Assembly: GCF_003994855.1 (NCBI RefSeq)
Contig: NZ_CP034142.1
Location: forward strand, 3,844,001-3,908,000
Source of the DNA: Marinobacter sp. NP-4(2019)
GTDB taxonomy: Bacteria; Pseudomonadota; Gammaproteobacteria; Pseudomonadales; Oleiphilaceae
Reading direction: 5' to 3'
Length of the DNA stretch: 64,000 bases
This document shows, in pieces, positions 8,892 to 18,456 of this stretch (the stretch's first letter is position 1; the number at the start of each line of letters is the position of its first letter). The notes beneath the pieces were generated by a model. It ran no database searches. It was not told the DNA's origin and saw nothing but the letters and a program-made list of their open reading frames with translations. Made by a program: the position numbers and the translations under genes.

Positions 8892-10531
8892 CCCGCTTGC
8901 AACGCCTGTTCCGAATAGCCTGGGTATTTTGCCGTTACCGGCTGGACACGTTCCTGCCACTGGCCGAGTTGCCCGGTCCACTCAAGGTATTCTTCCTGCT
9001 GGCGCCCTGGCACCTGTTCCCACAACCGAAACTGAGCCGCGGTGACCGCCTGCGCCTGGCAATGGAAGAACTGGGACCGGTGTTCGTGAAGTTTGGCCAG
9101 ATTCTGTCAACGCGCCGCGACCTTCTGCCCGACGACATGGCCGAGTCGCTTAAGCACCTTCAGGACCGCGTCCCCCCTTTCCCCAGCAGCACCGCGCGGG
9201 AAATCATCGAAACCTCCCTGGGTGCACCGGTTGCCGAGCTGTTCAGCGAATTCTCCGCCGACCCGATGGCCTCGGCTTCCGTTGCCCAGGTGCACGCCGC
9301 CACCTTGCTCAATGGCCAGAAAGTCGTGGTCAAGGTATTGCGGCCAGGTATTGAGAGGGTTATTCAGCAGGACCTGGCGCTGATGTACCTGATGGCCGGC
9401 CTGCTGGAAAAATACTGGTCCGAGGGCAAGCGTCTGCATCCGGTTGAGGTGGTCGCGGATTACGACTCCACCATCCACGACGAACTGGACCTGCAACGGG
9501 AAGCCGCCAACGCCAGCCAGTTACGCCGCAACTTCGACAATTCGTCGCTGATCTACATTCCGTTTATTGACTGGGATTACACCCGTAAAACCGTACTGGT
9601 CATGGAGCGCATCCACGGCATTCCCATTGCCGATGTGCCGGCACTGCAGGCAGCCGGTGTCGACATGAAAGTGCTGGCGGAAAAGGGCGTGGAAATCTTC
9701 TTTACCCAGGTCTTTCGTGACAGTTTTTTCCACGCCGACATGCACCCGGGCAACATCTTTGTGGATGTCAGCAACCCGGCGGACCCGAAATACATCGCCA
9801 TTGATTTTGGCATTGTCGGTACCCTGGCGCCGGACGATCAGAGCTATCTGGCGCGCAACCTGCTGGCGTTCTTCCGCCGCGATTATCGTCAGGTGGCGCA
9901 ACTGCACATCCAGTCCGGCTGGGTGCCGCCACACACCCGGGTCAACGAATTCGAGGCCGCCATCCGCACCGTATGCGAGCCGATCTTCGAGAAGCCGCTG
10001 AAGGACATTTCCTTCGGTCACTTCCTGCTGCGGCTGTTCCAGACGGCCCGGCGCTTCAACATGGAGGTGCAGCCACAACTGGTGCTGTTGCAGAAAACCC
10101 TGCTGAACGTGGAAGGCCTTGGCCGCCAGCTGTATCCGGATCTCGACCTGTGGAGTACTGCACAGCCCTTCCTGGAGAGCTGGATGCGCAAGCGTATCGG
10201 TCCGTCCGGGCTGATAAAGTCACTGCAATCCCATTTACCGGCCTGGCTTGAGCAGTCCCCGGAAATGCCGCAACTGGTACATGATACTCTCGTGCAGTTG
10301 CGCAGCTCCGGCCCCACAGAAGAGCAGAATCGCGCTACACTGGAGCTCCTGCGGGACAACCAGAAACGGGCGGAGAGACGCTGGCGACGTACATTGATCG
10401 CCGCTGCCCTGGTGGCTGGTGCCTGGGTCAGCGCCCATTACGAATTGCCGGCCCTGGCCCAATCGCTGCCGCCATGGGGCTGGGCCATGCTCGCGGTGGC
10501 GGCCGGCCTGGTTGCCCGGGGTGGCCGGTAA
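8888..10531 (+). CDS. ubiB: Ubiquinone biosynthesis regulatory kinase-like ATPase UbiB
   Basis: Encodes 547 residues, the usual length. UbiB is an atypical ADCK/ABC1 kinase-like ATPase that assists ubiquinone assembly at the membrane. The KxGQ block KFGQILSTRRDLLPD (about 64-78) and the Ala-rich loop ASASVAQVH (about 127-135) are intact. So is the catalytic FFHADMHPGNIF segment (about 279-290). Two C-terminal hydrophobic helices (about 500-545) anchor it. It overlaps ubiJ by 4 bp (GTG start) and is followed after 22 bp by hisI. Confidence 0.96.
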   Translation: MTRLQRLFRIAWVFCRYRLDTFLPLAELPGPLKVFFLLAPWHLFPQPKLSRGDRLRLAMEELGPVFVKFGQILSTRRDLLPDDMAESLKHLQDRVPPFPSSTAREIIETSLGAPVAELFSEFSADPMASASVAQVHAATLLNGQKVVVKVLRPGIERVIQQDLALMYLMAGLLEKYWSEGKRLHPVEVVADYDSTIHDELDLQREAANASQLRRNFDNSSLIYIPFIDWDYTRKTVLVMERIHGIPIADVPALQAAGVDMKVLAEKGVEIFFTQVFRDSFFHADMHPGNIFVDVSNPADPKYIAIDFGIVGTLAPDDQSYLARNLLAFFRRDYRQVAQLHIQSGWVPPHTRVNEFEAAIRTVCEPIFEKPLKDISFGHFLLRLFQTARRFNMEVQPQLVLLQKTLLNVEGLGRQLYPDLDLWSTAQPFLESWMRKRIGPSGLIKSLQSHLPAWLEQSPEMPQLVHDTLVQLRSSGPTEEQNRATLELLRDNQKRAERRWRRTLIAAALVAGAWVSAHYELPALAQSLPPWGWAMLAVAAGLVARGGR

Positions 10532-10553
10532 CATTTTTTCAGGATTCACAGAA

Positions 10554-10991
10554 ATGCAAGATTCATCACCTAAAGTCGACAACCCTGACTGGCTCGACGC
10601 CATCCGCTGGAACACCGACGGACTGGTTCCCGCCATCGCCCAGGACGCCACCACCGGCGAGATCCTGATGATGGCCTGGATGAACCCGGAATCCCTGCGG
10701 CTTACCACCGAGGAAGGCCAGGCCGTCTACTGGTCCCGCTCGCGGGGCAAGCTCTGGCGCAAGGGCGAAACCTCGGGGCACCAGCAAGTGGTCCATGAAA
10801 TACGCCTGGACTGCGATGAGGATGTGATTCTGCTGAAAGTGGAACAAAAAGGCGGTATCGCCTGCCATACCGGAAGGCGCAGCTGCTTTTACCGGAAATT
10901 CCAGAACGGTGAATGGGTGACCACCGCCCCCGTGATCAAAGACCCGCAAACCATCTACAGACCGGCCAAAGGGAGCGCACAGAGTGAGTGA
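10554..10991 (+). CDS. hisI: Phosphoribosyl-AMP cyclohydrolase HisI
   Basis: Encodes 145 residues. HisI opens the purine ring of phosphoribosyl-AMP, the third step of histidine synthesis. The zinc ligands are visible in the DCDEDVILLKVEQKGGIACHTGRRSCFY segment, with the essential CHTGRRSC motif at about residues 100-107. The block YWSRSRGKLWRKGETSGH is also intact. The frame is open further upstream into ubiB, but the ATG at 10554 gives the normal family length and N-terminus. It is a monofunctional HisI with a separate HisE gene overlapping it by 8 bp, the pseudomonad arrangement. Confidence 0.95.
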   Translation: MQDSSPKVDNPDWLDAIRWNTDGLVPAIAQDATTGEILMMAWMNPESLRLTTEEGQAVYWSRSRGKLWRKGETSGHQQVVHEIRLDCDEDVILLKVEQKGGIACHTGRRSCFYRKFQNGEWVTTAPVIKDPQTIYRPAKGSAQSE

Positions 10992-11313
10992 CGTACTGGA
11001 ACGACTTGCCCAGGTACTGGAAGCAAGAAAAGAAGCAGATCCGGACAAGTCCTACGTTGCCAGCCTGCACGCCAAGGGTCTCAACAAGATTCTTGAAAAG
11101 GTGGGCGAGGAATGCACCGAGACCCTGCTGGCAGCCAAGGATGCCGAGCGGTCCGGGGACAACCGGGATGTGGTATACGAAACGGCGGATCTCTGGTTTC
11201 ACAGCATGGTCATGTTATCGAACCTGGGCCTTGGCCCCGGGGATGTGCTGGATGAGCTGGCCCGTCGCTTCGACCTGTCAGGGCTTGAAGAAAAAGCGTC
11301 CCGGGGCGAGTAG
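10984..11313 (+). CDS. hisE: Phosphoribosyl-ATP pyrophosphatase HisE
   Basis: Encodes 109 residues. HisE hydrolyses phosphoribosyl-ATP to phosphoribosyl-AMP, step two of histidine synthesis. It is an all-alpha MazG-like fold with the metal-binding motif KVGEECTETLLAAK (about 38-51) and the downstream VYETADLWFH. The start is a GTG at 10984 inside the hisI coding end, with AGCGCACAGA upstream instead of a strong ribosome site, consistent with coupling to hisI. Confidence 0.94.
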   Translation: MSDVLERLAQVLEARKEADPDKSYVASLHAKGLNKILEKVGEECTETLLAAKDAERSGDNRDVVYETADLWFHSMVMLSNLGLGPGDVLDELARRFDLSGLEEKASRGE

Positions 11314-11404
11314 TGTCGTGGGTACCCCTTACGGGGGTTTCCGCCAAACCGGTCCGGTAACGTACAATGGCATGTAACAGCAACATTACAATGAGGATCC
11401 CGTC

Positions 11405-11641
11405 ATGGGTATCAGTATCTGGCAACTTCTTATCGTACTCGGCATCGTTATCCTGTTGTTCGGAACCAAAAAGCTCCGCAACATTGGCAGCGATCTGGGC
11501 GGCGCTATCCGTGGCTTCAAGAAGTCCATGAATGACGAGGACAACAAGACCTCCGATCAGGACTCTCTGGAAGACAAGGAAGAGCCGGTGGCCCACCAGA
11601 CCACCCCGGAAGAAAAGCCCCGGGACAAAACCACGAGCTGA
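11405..11641 (+). CDS. tatA: Sec-independent translocase subunit TatA
   Basis: Encodes 78 residues. TatA forms the variable-size channel element of the twin-arginine translocase. It shows the family design: a single N-terminal membrane helix (WQLLIVLGIVILLFG), the FGTKKLR hinge, an amphipathic helix (SDLGGAIRGFKKSM) and an acidic, disordered tail. An ATGAGGATCC stretch supplies the ribosome site. It starts a tatA-tatB-tatC cluster, with 11 bp to tatB. Confidence 0.95.
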   Translation: MGISIWQLLIVLGIVILLFGTKKLRNIGSDLGGAIRGFKKSMNDEDNKTSDQDSLEDKEEPVAHQTTPEEKPRDKTTS

Positions 11642-11652
11642 GATCCGGCTGA

Positions 11653-12135
11653 ATGTTTGATATCGGCTTTGTCGAGCTGTTGATCTGTGGTGTGATCGCT
11701 CTGCTGGTCCTCGGCCCTGAACGCCTGCCAACGGCAGCGCGGGCGGCCGGTCGCTGGATTGGCGGCGCCCGCCGCATGGTTAACCAGTTCACCTCGGAAC
11801 TGGACCGCCAGTTGAAGGCCGAAGAACTGCGCGAGGAGCTGCGCAAGGCGGGTGACGTCGGCCTCGAAGACGTGGAGAAAAGCGTTCGTGGCGCCCTGGA
11901 TGAGGCCAAAAAGTACGAACACATGATCCTCCCGGAGGGCCAGACAACCAAGTCCAGACCGGCACCTGCAACCCGTCGGACAGCCGAACCCCAGGCACCC
12001 GAGAAGCCTGCCCAACAGCCACAGCAAGACCCGGAGCCGTCGCAAACGACAGGGCAGACGACCAGCGACCGACAACCCGCCCCCATCCAGATCAGGAAAG
12101 CGCTTCGGACAATCGTTCATGACCAACAAGCCTGA
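11653..12135 (+). CDS. tatB: Sec-independent translocase subunit TatB
   Basis: Encodes 160 residues. TatB works with TatC as receptor for twin-arginine signal peptides. It has the MFDIGFVELLICGVIALLVLGPERLP membrane helix with the characteristic Glu at position 8 and the GPERLP hinge, followed by a long charged amphipathic helix (about 30-95) and a Pro/Gln-rich tail. The end overlaps the start of tatC by 17 bp. Confidence 0.95.
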   Translation: MFDIGFVELLICGVIALLVLGPERLPTAARAAGRWIGGARRMVNQFTSELDRQLKAEELREELRKAGDVGLEDVEKSVRGALDEAKKYEHMILPEGQTTKSRPAPATRRTAEPQAPEKPAQQPQQDPEPSQTTGQTTSDRQPAPIQIRKALRTIVHDQQA

Positions 12136-12913
12136 CGGCCATAATACCCCGGATTCATCAACAGCCCAGTCCGAAATGCCCCTGATAGAGCATCTGCTGG
12201 AGCTGCGCAACCGTCTGCTTAAAATGGTGCTGGCGGTGGTGATCTGCTTTGCCGCGATCTATCCGTTTGCCAACGAGCTTTACCTGTTGCTTTCGGAGCC
12301 GCTGCGGGAACTGCTGCCGGTCGGCCAGATGATGATCGCCACCGACATTACCTCGCCCTTTTTCGCGCCGCTGAAACTTGCCCTGGTACTGGCAGTCTTC
12401 GCCGCCATCCCGGTCATCCTCTACCAACTGTGGAGCTTCGTGGCACCCGGCCTGTACGCCCATGAAAAACGGCTGGCGTTCCCACTGCTGTTCACCTCCG
12501 TGATCCTGTTCTACCTGGGTGCCGCCTTCGCCTACTTCGTAGTGTTTCCCCTGGTATTCGGCTTTTTCACCGCCATCGGTCCCGAAGGCATCGTCGAGTT
12601 ACCGGACATCACCAGTTACCTCAATTTTGTGCTGAAAATGTTCTTTGCCTTTGGCGTGGCTTTCGAGATTCCTATCGCCACCATCCTGCTGGTGCTGACC
12701 GGCGCCACCACCCCGGCGGATCTGGCCGCCAAACGGCCTTACATTGTGGTCGCCTGCTTTGTGATCGGCATGCTGCTGACGCCTCCGGATATCATTTCCC
12801 AGACGCTGTTGGCGGTGCCCATGTGGTTATTGTTCGAGCTTGGCATCATTTTCAGCAAGCTGGCTGTGCGGAAAACCGATGACACGGACACCGGTGAAGC
12901 GACAGACGAATGA
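12119..12913 (+). CDS. tatC: Sec-independent translocase subunit TatC
   Basis: Encodes 264 residues with six predicted membrane helices. TatC is the signal-peptide-binding core of the twin-arginine translocase. The N-terminal EMPLIEHLLELRNRLLK motif contains the conserved HLxELRxR, and the periplasmic SEPL and the central FAFGVAFEIP signature with its conserved Glu are present. Its 3' end overlaps rsmE by 4 bp (ATGA), so rsmE is probably co-translated. Confidence 0.96.
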   Translation: MTNKPDGHNTPDSSTAQSEMPLIEHLLELRNRLLKMVLAVVICFAAIYPFANELYLLLSEPLRELLPVGQMMIATDITSPFFAPLKLALVLAVFAAIPVILYQLWSFVAPGLYAHEKRLAFPLLFTSVILFYLGAAFAYFVVFPLVFGFFTAIGPEGIVELPDITSYLNFVLKMFFAFGVAFEIPIATILLVLTGATTPADLAAKRPYIVVACFVIGMLLTPPDIISQTLLAVPMWLLFELGIIFSKLAVRKTDDTDTGEATDE

Positions 12914-13629
12914 ATCTGGCACTGCTGTTCGAGGAAGACTTTGTCACGGCTGATCGCGCCGTGCTCACCGGTCGCCGGTTATCTCACCTCCATGAGGTCC
13001 TGAAAGTCGCCGAGGGAGATTGCATCCCAGTCGGCAGGGTGAATGGCGACATCGGCACCGGGCGGGTTCTGAGCCTCACTGACTCCCAGGCCGACATACT
13101 GGTGGAACTGGCGGAGCCCCCGCCCCCGCCGCTGCCTCTGACACTGATCCTTGCCATGCCCCGACCAAAAATGTTCCGTCGTGTGCTGCAGACCTGCGCC
13201 ACCCTCGGTGTGAAGGACATCTGGCTGATCAACAGCTACAAGGTGGAAAAAAGCTTCTGGCAAACGCCCTGGCTATCCGATGGCAACCTGCGGGAGAATA
13301 TGGCTCTGGGCCTGGAACAGGCGCGGGACACGATCCTGCCGGAAGTTCACATCCGCAAGCTGTTCAAGCCGTTCGTGGAGGACGAGTTGCCGGCGCTGCT
13401 GCAAGGCAAACGGGCGCTGGTGGCCCACCCCGGCACCGACACCCCCTGCCCTATGCATCTGAACAGGCCGACCGCGCTTTGTGTCGGCCCGGAAGGCGGT
13501 TTTACCCCTTACGAAGTCGCCAAGCTGGAAGAGGCCGGGTGCGAAAGCGTCCACCTCGGCCCACGGATTCTGAGAGTGGAAACGGCGGTGCCGGTGCTGG
13601 TCAGCCGGCTGTTTGACGCCTGCGGGTAA
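12910..13629 (+). CDS. rsmE: 16S rRNA (uracil-1498-N3)-methyltransferase RsmE
   Basis: Encodes 239 residues. RsmE methylates U1498 of 16S rRNA and belongs to the SPOUT superfamily with a C-terminal trefoil knot. The N-terminal PUA-like part has LTGRRLSHLHEVLKV, and the knot region carries CVGPEGGFTPYEV (about 193-205) and LGPRILRVETA (about 215-225), the SAM-binding signatures. It ends the tat operon and is convergent, with a 1-bp gap, with the DUF808 gene. Confidence 0.95.
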   Translation: MNLALLFEEDFVTADRAVLTGRRLSHLHEVLKVAEGDCIPVGRVNGDIGTGRVLSLTDSQADILVELAEPPPPPLPLTLILAMPRPKMFRRVLQTCATLGVKDIWLINSYKVEKSFWQTPWLSDGNLRENMALGLEQARDTILPEVHIRKLFKPFVEDELPALLQGKRALVAHPGTDTPCPMHLNRPTALCVGPEGGFTPYEVAKLEEAGCESVHLGPRILRVETAVPVLVSRLFDACG

Positions 13630-13630
13630 A

Positions 13631-14545
13631 TCAGGCGGAACGCGCTTCCCACATCTTCAGTAACGGCGTGATAATCGCCACCAGCAAGGCACCCGCCAGC
13701 ACCCCGAACAGACCATCCGCCAGAGTCGGAATCAGCACACCGGTCACACCGCTAAAGGCCTCGGCAAAGTGGTGAATGGCATCATAGACCGGCGGCAGGC
13801 CATGGGTGAGAATGCCGCCACCCACCAGGAACATGGCGATGGTGCCGAGAATGGACAGGGTCTTCATCATATAGGGCGCGAGCCAGAGAATACCGTTGCC
13901 CACCCGCTGGACCATGACACTGCTCTTGCGACTGAGGTACAGGCCGGCATCATCCAGCTTCACAATACCGGCAACCAGGCCGTACACACCCACCGTGATC
14001 ATGATCGCCACGACTGACAGCACCAGAAACTGCATGCCTATCGTCTGGGTGGTGACGGTACCGAGAGTGATCGCGATGATTTCCGCTGACAGAATAAAGT
14101 CCGTCCGTATCGCCCCCTTGATCTTGTCCTTCTCCACCGACTTCATGTCAGCATCCGGATTCTTCAGGGCTTCATGAAGCTCAGCCTTGTGCTTGTCGTC
14201 TTCGTCCTTGTGCAGGAACTTGTGAACCAGTTTCTCGAAACCCTCGAAACAGAGGAAGGCACCACCGAGCATCAGCAACGGCGTCACCAGCCAGGGCACA
14301 AAGAAGCTGATGGCCAGCGCCGCCGGCACCAGGATGGCCTTGTTGATCATCGAGCCCTTGGCGACCGCCCACACGACCGGCAGTTCCCGCGCCGGTTTCA
14401 CACCGGTGACCTGCTGGGCGTTGAGGGCCAGGTCGTCCCCCAGCACGCCGGCAGTTTTCTTGGTGGCGGTTTTGGTCATCAGGGCGACGTCGTCCAGTAC
14501 GGTGGCGATGTCGTCGATCAGGACAAGCAGGCTGCTTCCGGCCAT
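13631..14545 (-). CDS. DUF808 family inner-membrane protein (YedI-like)
   Basis: Encodes 304 residues. The N-terminus AGSSLLVLIDDIATVLDDVALMTKTATKKTAGVLGDDLALNA is the unmistakable DUF808 signature. At least six hydrophobic segments follow (for example AILVPAALAISFFVPWLVTPLLML), with a charged cytoplasmic loop (about 113-150, HKDEDDKHKAEL). No biochemical function is established for the family. It stands alone between rsmE, which converges on it, and ubiI, which precedes it on the same strand by 64 bp. Confidence 0.92.
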   Translation of the reverse strand: MAGSSLLVLIDDIATVLDDVALMTKTATKKTAGVLGDDLALNAQQVTGVKPARELPVVWAVAKGSMINKAILVPAALAISFFVPWLVTPLLMLGGAFLCFEGFEKLVHKFLHKDEDDKHKAELHEALKNPDADMKSVEKDKIKGAIRTDFILSAEIIAITLGTVTTQTIGMQFLVLSVVAIMITVGVYGLVAGIVKLDDAGLYLSRKSSVMVQRVGNGILWLAPYMMKTLSILGTIAMFLVGGGILTHGLPPVYDAIHHFAEAFSGVTGVLIPTLADGLFGVLAGALLVAIITPLLKMWEARSA

Positions 14546-14609
14546 GACACGTTCCTATGTCGGGTTGTAAATATGTCGGGTAGTAAAAGGTCTCTTCTCA
14601 AATGGCAAT

Positions 14610-15833
14610 TCAGACTTCCAGCCCCATGGCTTCTGCGGCGATCCGGTTCTTCACCGGCCCGAGCTGGTTCAACCAGCGCATGCCGGTATTACGCAGCCAG
14701 CGCAAGGGCAACTCATCGCGGGCAAAGAGCTGCTTGAAGCCCTCCATCGCTGCCATCATGGTGAGATTCTCACCCTTGCGGCGGCGCTGGTACCGGGCGA
14801 GCACCAACTCATCGGACGCCTTGAGGCCGAGCTTTCTGGCCCGTGCCAGCTCGTCCAGCATGGCCCGCACATCGCCGTATCCCAGGTTGGCGCCCTGCCC
14901 GGCCAGCGGATGAATGGTATGGGCCGCATCCCCCACCAGTGCAAAGCCGGGCGCTATGTAGTCCTTGGCATGGCGTTGGCGCAGGGGGAAGGCAAAGCGG
15001 CGGGAGATCGATTCGACCGCACCCAGCTCCCGCTCAATGGCCCGCTCCAGCTCCCCCTTAAAGGTTGCGTCATCCAGCGCCATCAGCCGGCGTGCTTCCT
15101 CGGTATCCTGGGACCAGACGATGGAGCAGAAATGCTCATCGCCGTTTTCTGTCAGCAGTGGCAGGAACGCCAGTGGCCCGGTGGGCGAGAATCGCTGCCA
15201 GGCGGTGAAGCGGTGGCTCTGACTAGTCTTTACGGTACACACGATGGCCTGCTGGTCATAGTCCCATTCACGGGTCGGCAGGCCCACCCACTGGCGCAGC
15301 CGGGAATGGGCGCCGTCGGCCGCCACCACCAGATCTGCGCCCAGCATGGTGCCATCCTCAAGCTCAATGCCACGCCGGTCCTGCCCCTGCCACCAGCCGG
15401 TGACTTTCACACCATCAATCAACTCAACATCGCTGTCAGCCAGGGCAGAAAACAGTCCCCGCACAATGTGCCGGTTTTCGATGATGGTGCCCAGGGCCCT
15501 GGCTTGTAGCTCCGCTGCTTCGAACTGGATACGACCGGTTCCGTCACCATCCCACACCGTCATGGTCTGGTACGGGCAATGCCGGCCAGCGACAATGGTG
15601 CCCCAGACGCCCAACGTTTCAAGCAGGCGCTGACTGGCCACGGAAATAGCGCTGACCCGGGGCTCAAAACCATCCACACTGTCTGCCTGTTCCGGTACCT
15701 CCAGCAAGGTCTTGCGATTACTGCCCTCCACCAGGCCGACGCCCCAACCCTGGCAGGATAAACCCAGCGCCAGGGCGGAACCAACCATCCCTCCACCGAC
15801 GACCAGGATGTCGAATACTCTTGGGTCACTCAT
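14610..15833 (-). CDS. ubiI: UbiH/UbiF/VisC-family FAD hydroxylase, UbiI position
   Basis: Encodes 407 residues. These flavin monooxygenases hydroxylate the aromatic ring during ubiquinone synthesis, and UbiI acts at C5. The FAD-binding GxGxxG is DILVVGGGMVGSALAL (about 8-23), the DG motif is LVVAADGAHSRLR, and the second FAD motif is FALVGDAAHTIHPLAGQGANLGYGD. Its place directly after ubiH and pepP, with an 8-bp overlap of the ubiH end, matches the ygfB-pepP-ubiH-ubiI(visC) operon of Escherichia coli. Paralogs are similar, so the I assignment depends on context. Confidence 0.9.
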   Translation of the reverse strand: MSDPRVFDILVVGGGMVGSALALGLSCQGWGVGLVEGSNRKTLLEVPEQADSVDGFEPRVSAISVASQRLLETLGVWGTIVAGRHCPYQTMTVWDGDGTGRIQFEAAELQARALGTIIENRHIVRGLFSALADSDVELIDGVKVTGWWQGQDRRGIELEDGTMLGADLVVAADGAHSRLRQWVGLPTREWDYDQQAIVCTVKTSQSHRFTAWQRFSPTGPLAFLPLLTENGDEHFCSIVWSQDTEEARRLMALDDATFKGELERAIERELGAVESISRRFAFPLRQRHAKDYIAPGFALVGDAAHTIHPLAGQGANLGYGDVRAMLDELARARKLGLKASDELVLARYQRRRKGENLTMMAAMEGFKQLFARDELPLRWLRNTGMRWLNQLGPVKNRIAAEAMGLEV

Positions 15834-17106
15834 GATTCGAAGACTCCCTGCTCACCCCGAGAGGATGGTCGATCACGGCCCGACGACCGCCAATGCCCAT
15901 GGCCTTGCGGGCAAACCAGCGTTTGGCGCCCGGCAACAGATCCAGTCCCACCAGCCCCGCATCACGGGCAACCGCCAGTGGCGGCAGCGGCTGGCCGAAG
16001 AGTCGGATCAGGGAATCGGAGAACTGGACCGTTTGCTGCCAGTCCTGCTGGTGCAGCGTTTGATAGCGTTTGAGAACACCCAGGTCACCAATGGACGTCC
16101 CCTGCGCCTCAGCCAGACGGAACTGCTCCACCAGCGTCATCAGCCCCCGCAGGGCCAGGTTGAAGCCCTGCCCCGCCACCGGGTGCAATGCATGGGCGGC
16201 GTTGCCCACCAGGGCGACACCCGGCCTGACGGGTTCGTCCACCGTGGTCAGCTTCAACGGATAGTGATTGCAGATACCGATGCGGGTAAAACGTCCCAGC
16301 CGCCAGCCAAAACGTTGCTGGAGTCGGCGGCCTTTGTCTTCGTCCGACAGGGACAGGACCTCGTCCAGGGCCTTATCCGTCAGCGTCCACACCAGCGCCG
16401 ACTGGTGGCCAGCGTGGGACGGCGAGCCGTGGGGCAGCAACGCCATAGGACCGGTTTCGGTGAAACGCTCAAAGGCGGTGAAGTCATGACTCTCCGCGGT
16501 CGACACGTTGGCGATCAGGGCATTCTGGCCATAATCATGGACGCGGGTCTGAAACCCTAGCTTTTCTCGCAGGCCCGAGCGACCACCATCCGCCACCACC
16601 AGGCACTGGGCGGTAAGCTCACGGGTATCTTCGCCGGATTTGACCGACACCCGGACACCTTCGGGCAACGGCCTCATATCCACCACCTCGGCCGGTGCCT
16701 CCCATCGCACCCGGGTGTCCAGCAGCTCCCGCATGAGGCAAAGGCCCATCCAGCGGTTGTCGGCTACGTAGCCCAGTGCCGCCTGATCATGCTCGGAGGC
16801 ATGCAGCCGAGTAGCTCCGAAGCGACCACGGTCCGACACATGGATGTGCTCTATGGGGGTGGCATGCTCAGACAACCGCGACCACAGCCCCAATTCCTCG
16901 AAAATCAACCGGGAGCCCCAGGCCAATGCCGTGGAGCGGGCATCGTAGCTGGGCTGGTAACTCTCTGGCAGGGCATCGGGGGACAGCGGGAACGCCTCCA
17001 CCACGGTTACCCGCAACGAAGGCACCATCCGGGCAAGCGCCAGCGCCAGGGTTGCACCGGCAAGGCCCCCGCCAGCGATGATCAGATCGGTATCAGGCCT
17101 GGTCAC
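15826..17106 (-). CDS. ubiH: 2-octaprenyl-6-methoxyphenol hydroxylase UbiH
   Basis: Encodes 426 residues. UbiH performs the C1 hydroxylation in ubiquinone synthesis. It has the N-terminal dinucleotide motif IIAGGGLAGATLALAL, the central DG motif LVVADGGRSGLREKLG and the C-terminal GNAAHALHPVAGQGFNLALRG. It lies between pepP (4-bp gap) and ubiI (8-bp overlap), which fits a single transcript. The H rather than F identity is inferred from the neighbourhood. Confidence 0.9.
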   Translation of the reverse strand: MTRPDTDLIIAGGGLAGATLALALARMVPSLRVTVVEAFPLSPDALPESYQPSYDARSTALAWGSRLIFEELGLWSRLSEHATPIEHIHVSDRGRFGATRLHASEHDQAALGYVADNRWMGLCLMRELLDTRVRWEAPAEVVDMRPLPEGVRVSVKSGEDTRELTAQCLVVADGGRSGLREKLGFQTRVHDYGQNALIANVSTAESHDFTAFERFTETGPMALLPHGSPSHAGHQSALVWTLTDKALDEVLSLSDEDKGRRLQQRFGWRLGRFTRIGICNHYPLKLTTVDEPVRPGVALVGNAAHALHPVAGQGFNLALRGLMTLVEQFRLAEAQGTSIGDLGVLKRYQTLHQQDWQQTVQFSDSLIRLFGQPLPPLAVARDAGLVGLDLLPGAKRWFARKAMGIGGRRAVIDHPLGVSRESSNHE

Positions 17107-17110
17107 CGGG

Positions 17111-18430
17111 TCAGTCCGCCATCAGAGCTTCGATATCGGCGATGGTCTTGGGCACACTCTCTGTCAGTATGCGGCAACCCTCTTTGGTAACCACCACATC
17201 GTCTTCAATACGGATGCCGATGCCACGCCATTTCTTGTCCACATCGGTGTTGTCCGGCGCGATATACAGGCCGGGTTCCACCGTGAGCGTCATACCCGGC
17301 TCCAACTGACGCCAGGCGTCGCCGATCTTGTAGTCACCGACATCGTGCACATCCAGCCCCAGCCAATGACCGGTGCGATGCATGAAAAATGGCTTGTAGG
17401 CTTCCTGTTCCAGGGCATCATCAAGGGAGCCGGACAACAGACCAAGATCAATCAAGCCCTGGGTCAGCACCCGCAGGGCCGCTTCGTGGGGGTGGTTCCA
17501 GTGATTACCGGGGCGCACGGCTTCAATCGCTGCGTACTGGGCTGACAGAACCACTTCATACAATGCCTTCTGCTCGGCACTGAAACGACCACTGACCGGG
17601 AATGTCCGGGTAATATCCGAGGCATAGCAGTCCACTTCACAGCCTGCGTCGATCAGCACCAGATCGCCCTCTTTCAACGGCGCACTGTTTTCGATGTAGT
17701 GCAAAATACAACCGTTGGCACCGGAGCCGACGATGGACGGATACGCCGTGGAACGGGCGCCATGGTCCATGAACGTATGGATCAGTTCCGCCTCCAGGTT
17801 GTATTCATACCCACCCTTGCGGGCTCGTTTCATGGCCCGGCAATGCGCCTTCGCGCTGATCTCACCCGCTTTCGCCATCACCTTGATTTCATTGGCGCTC
17901 TTGTACAGCCGTAAATCGTGGAGCAAATGTTCCAGAGCGACAAATTCTCCCGGGGGATGGGCACCCGCGCGCACCTTGCTGCGGATCACCTTGACCCAGT
18001 CCATGACCCGCGCGTCAAAACTGTGATCCTTACCCAGCGGGTAGTAGACCCGGCTGCGCCCCTCAATCATGCCGGGCAGGATGTCGTCAATGTCGGAAAT
18101 CGGGAAGGCATCGTCCAGTCCGAACTTGTCAATGGCTCCTTCCGGCCCCGACAGGAAACCGTCCCACAATTCCTTCTCCGGATTGCGCTCCTTGCAGAAC
18201 AGCACGGATTCGCCATGCTCGCGCCCGGGGATCAACACCAATACCGCCTCCGGCTCGCCAAACCCGGACAGGTACTGGAAATCGCTGTCCTGACGAAATG
18301 GGTGCAGCACATCCCGGTTACGAACGCTTTCCGGAGCCGCCGGCACAATCGCAATACTGTCCGGAGCCATCCGCTCCATCAGCTTGCGGCGGCGATCGGC
18401 AAATTCTTTCATGGGTATCATTGACGGCAT
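17111..18430 (-). CDS. pepP: Xaa-Pro aminopeptidase PepP
   Basis: Encodes 439 residues, close to the 441 of E. coli PepP. This cytoplasmic di-manganese enzyme removes N-terminal residues preceding proline. The creatinase-like N-domain (about 1-170) is followed by the pita-bread catalytic domain. Its metal ligands are visible in VLIDAGCEVDCYASDITRTF (two Asp), the FMHRTGHWLGLDVHD His block, and the two C-terminal Glu in TVEPGLY and GIRIEDD. The ATG at 18430 is preferred over the in-frame GTG at 18448 because a GGGAGAGG ribosome site sits directly before it. Confidence 0.94.
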   Translation of the reverse strand: MPSMIPMKEFADRRRKLMERMAPDSIAIVPAAPESVRNRDVLHPFRQDSDFQYLSGFGEPEAVLVLIPGREHGESVLFCKERNPEKELWDGFLSGPEGAIDKFGLDDAFPISDIDDILPGMIEGRSRVYYPLGKDHSFDARVMDWVKVIRSKVRAGAHPPGEFVALEHLLHDLRLYKSANEIKVMAKAGEISAKAHCRAMKRARKGGYEYNLEAELIHTFMDHGARSTAYPSIVGSGANGCILHYIENSAPLKEGDLVLIDAGCEVDCYASDITRTFPVSGRFSAEQKALYEVVLSAQYAAIEAVRPGNHWNHPHEAALRVLTQGLIDLGLLSGSLDDALEQEAYKPFFMHRTGHWLGLDVHDVGDYKIGDAWRQLEPGMTLTVEPGLYIAPDNTDVDKKWRGIGIRIEDDVVVTKEGCRILTESVPKTIADIEALMAD

Positions 18431-18456
18431 AACCTCTCCCGCAGGCACGTACCTGC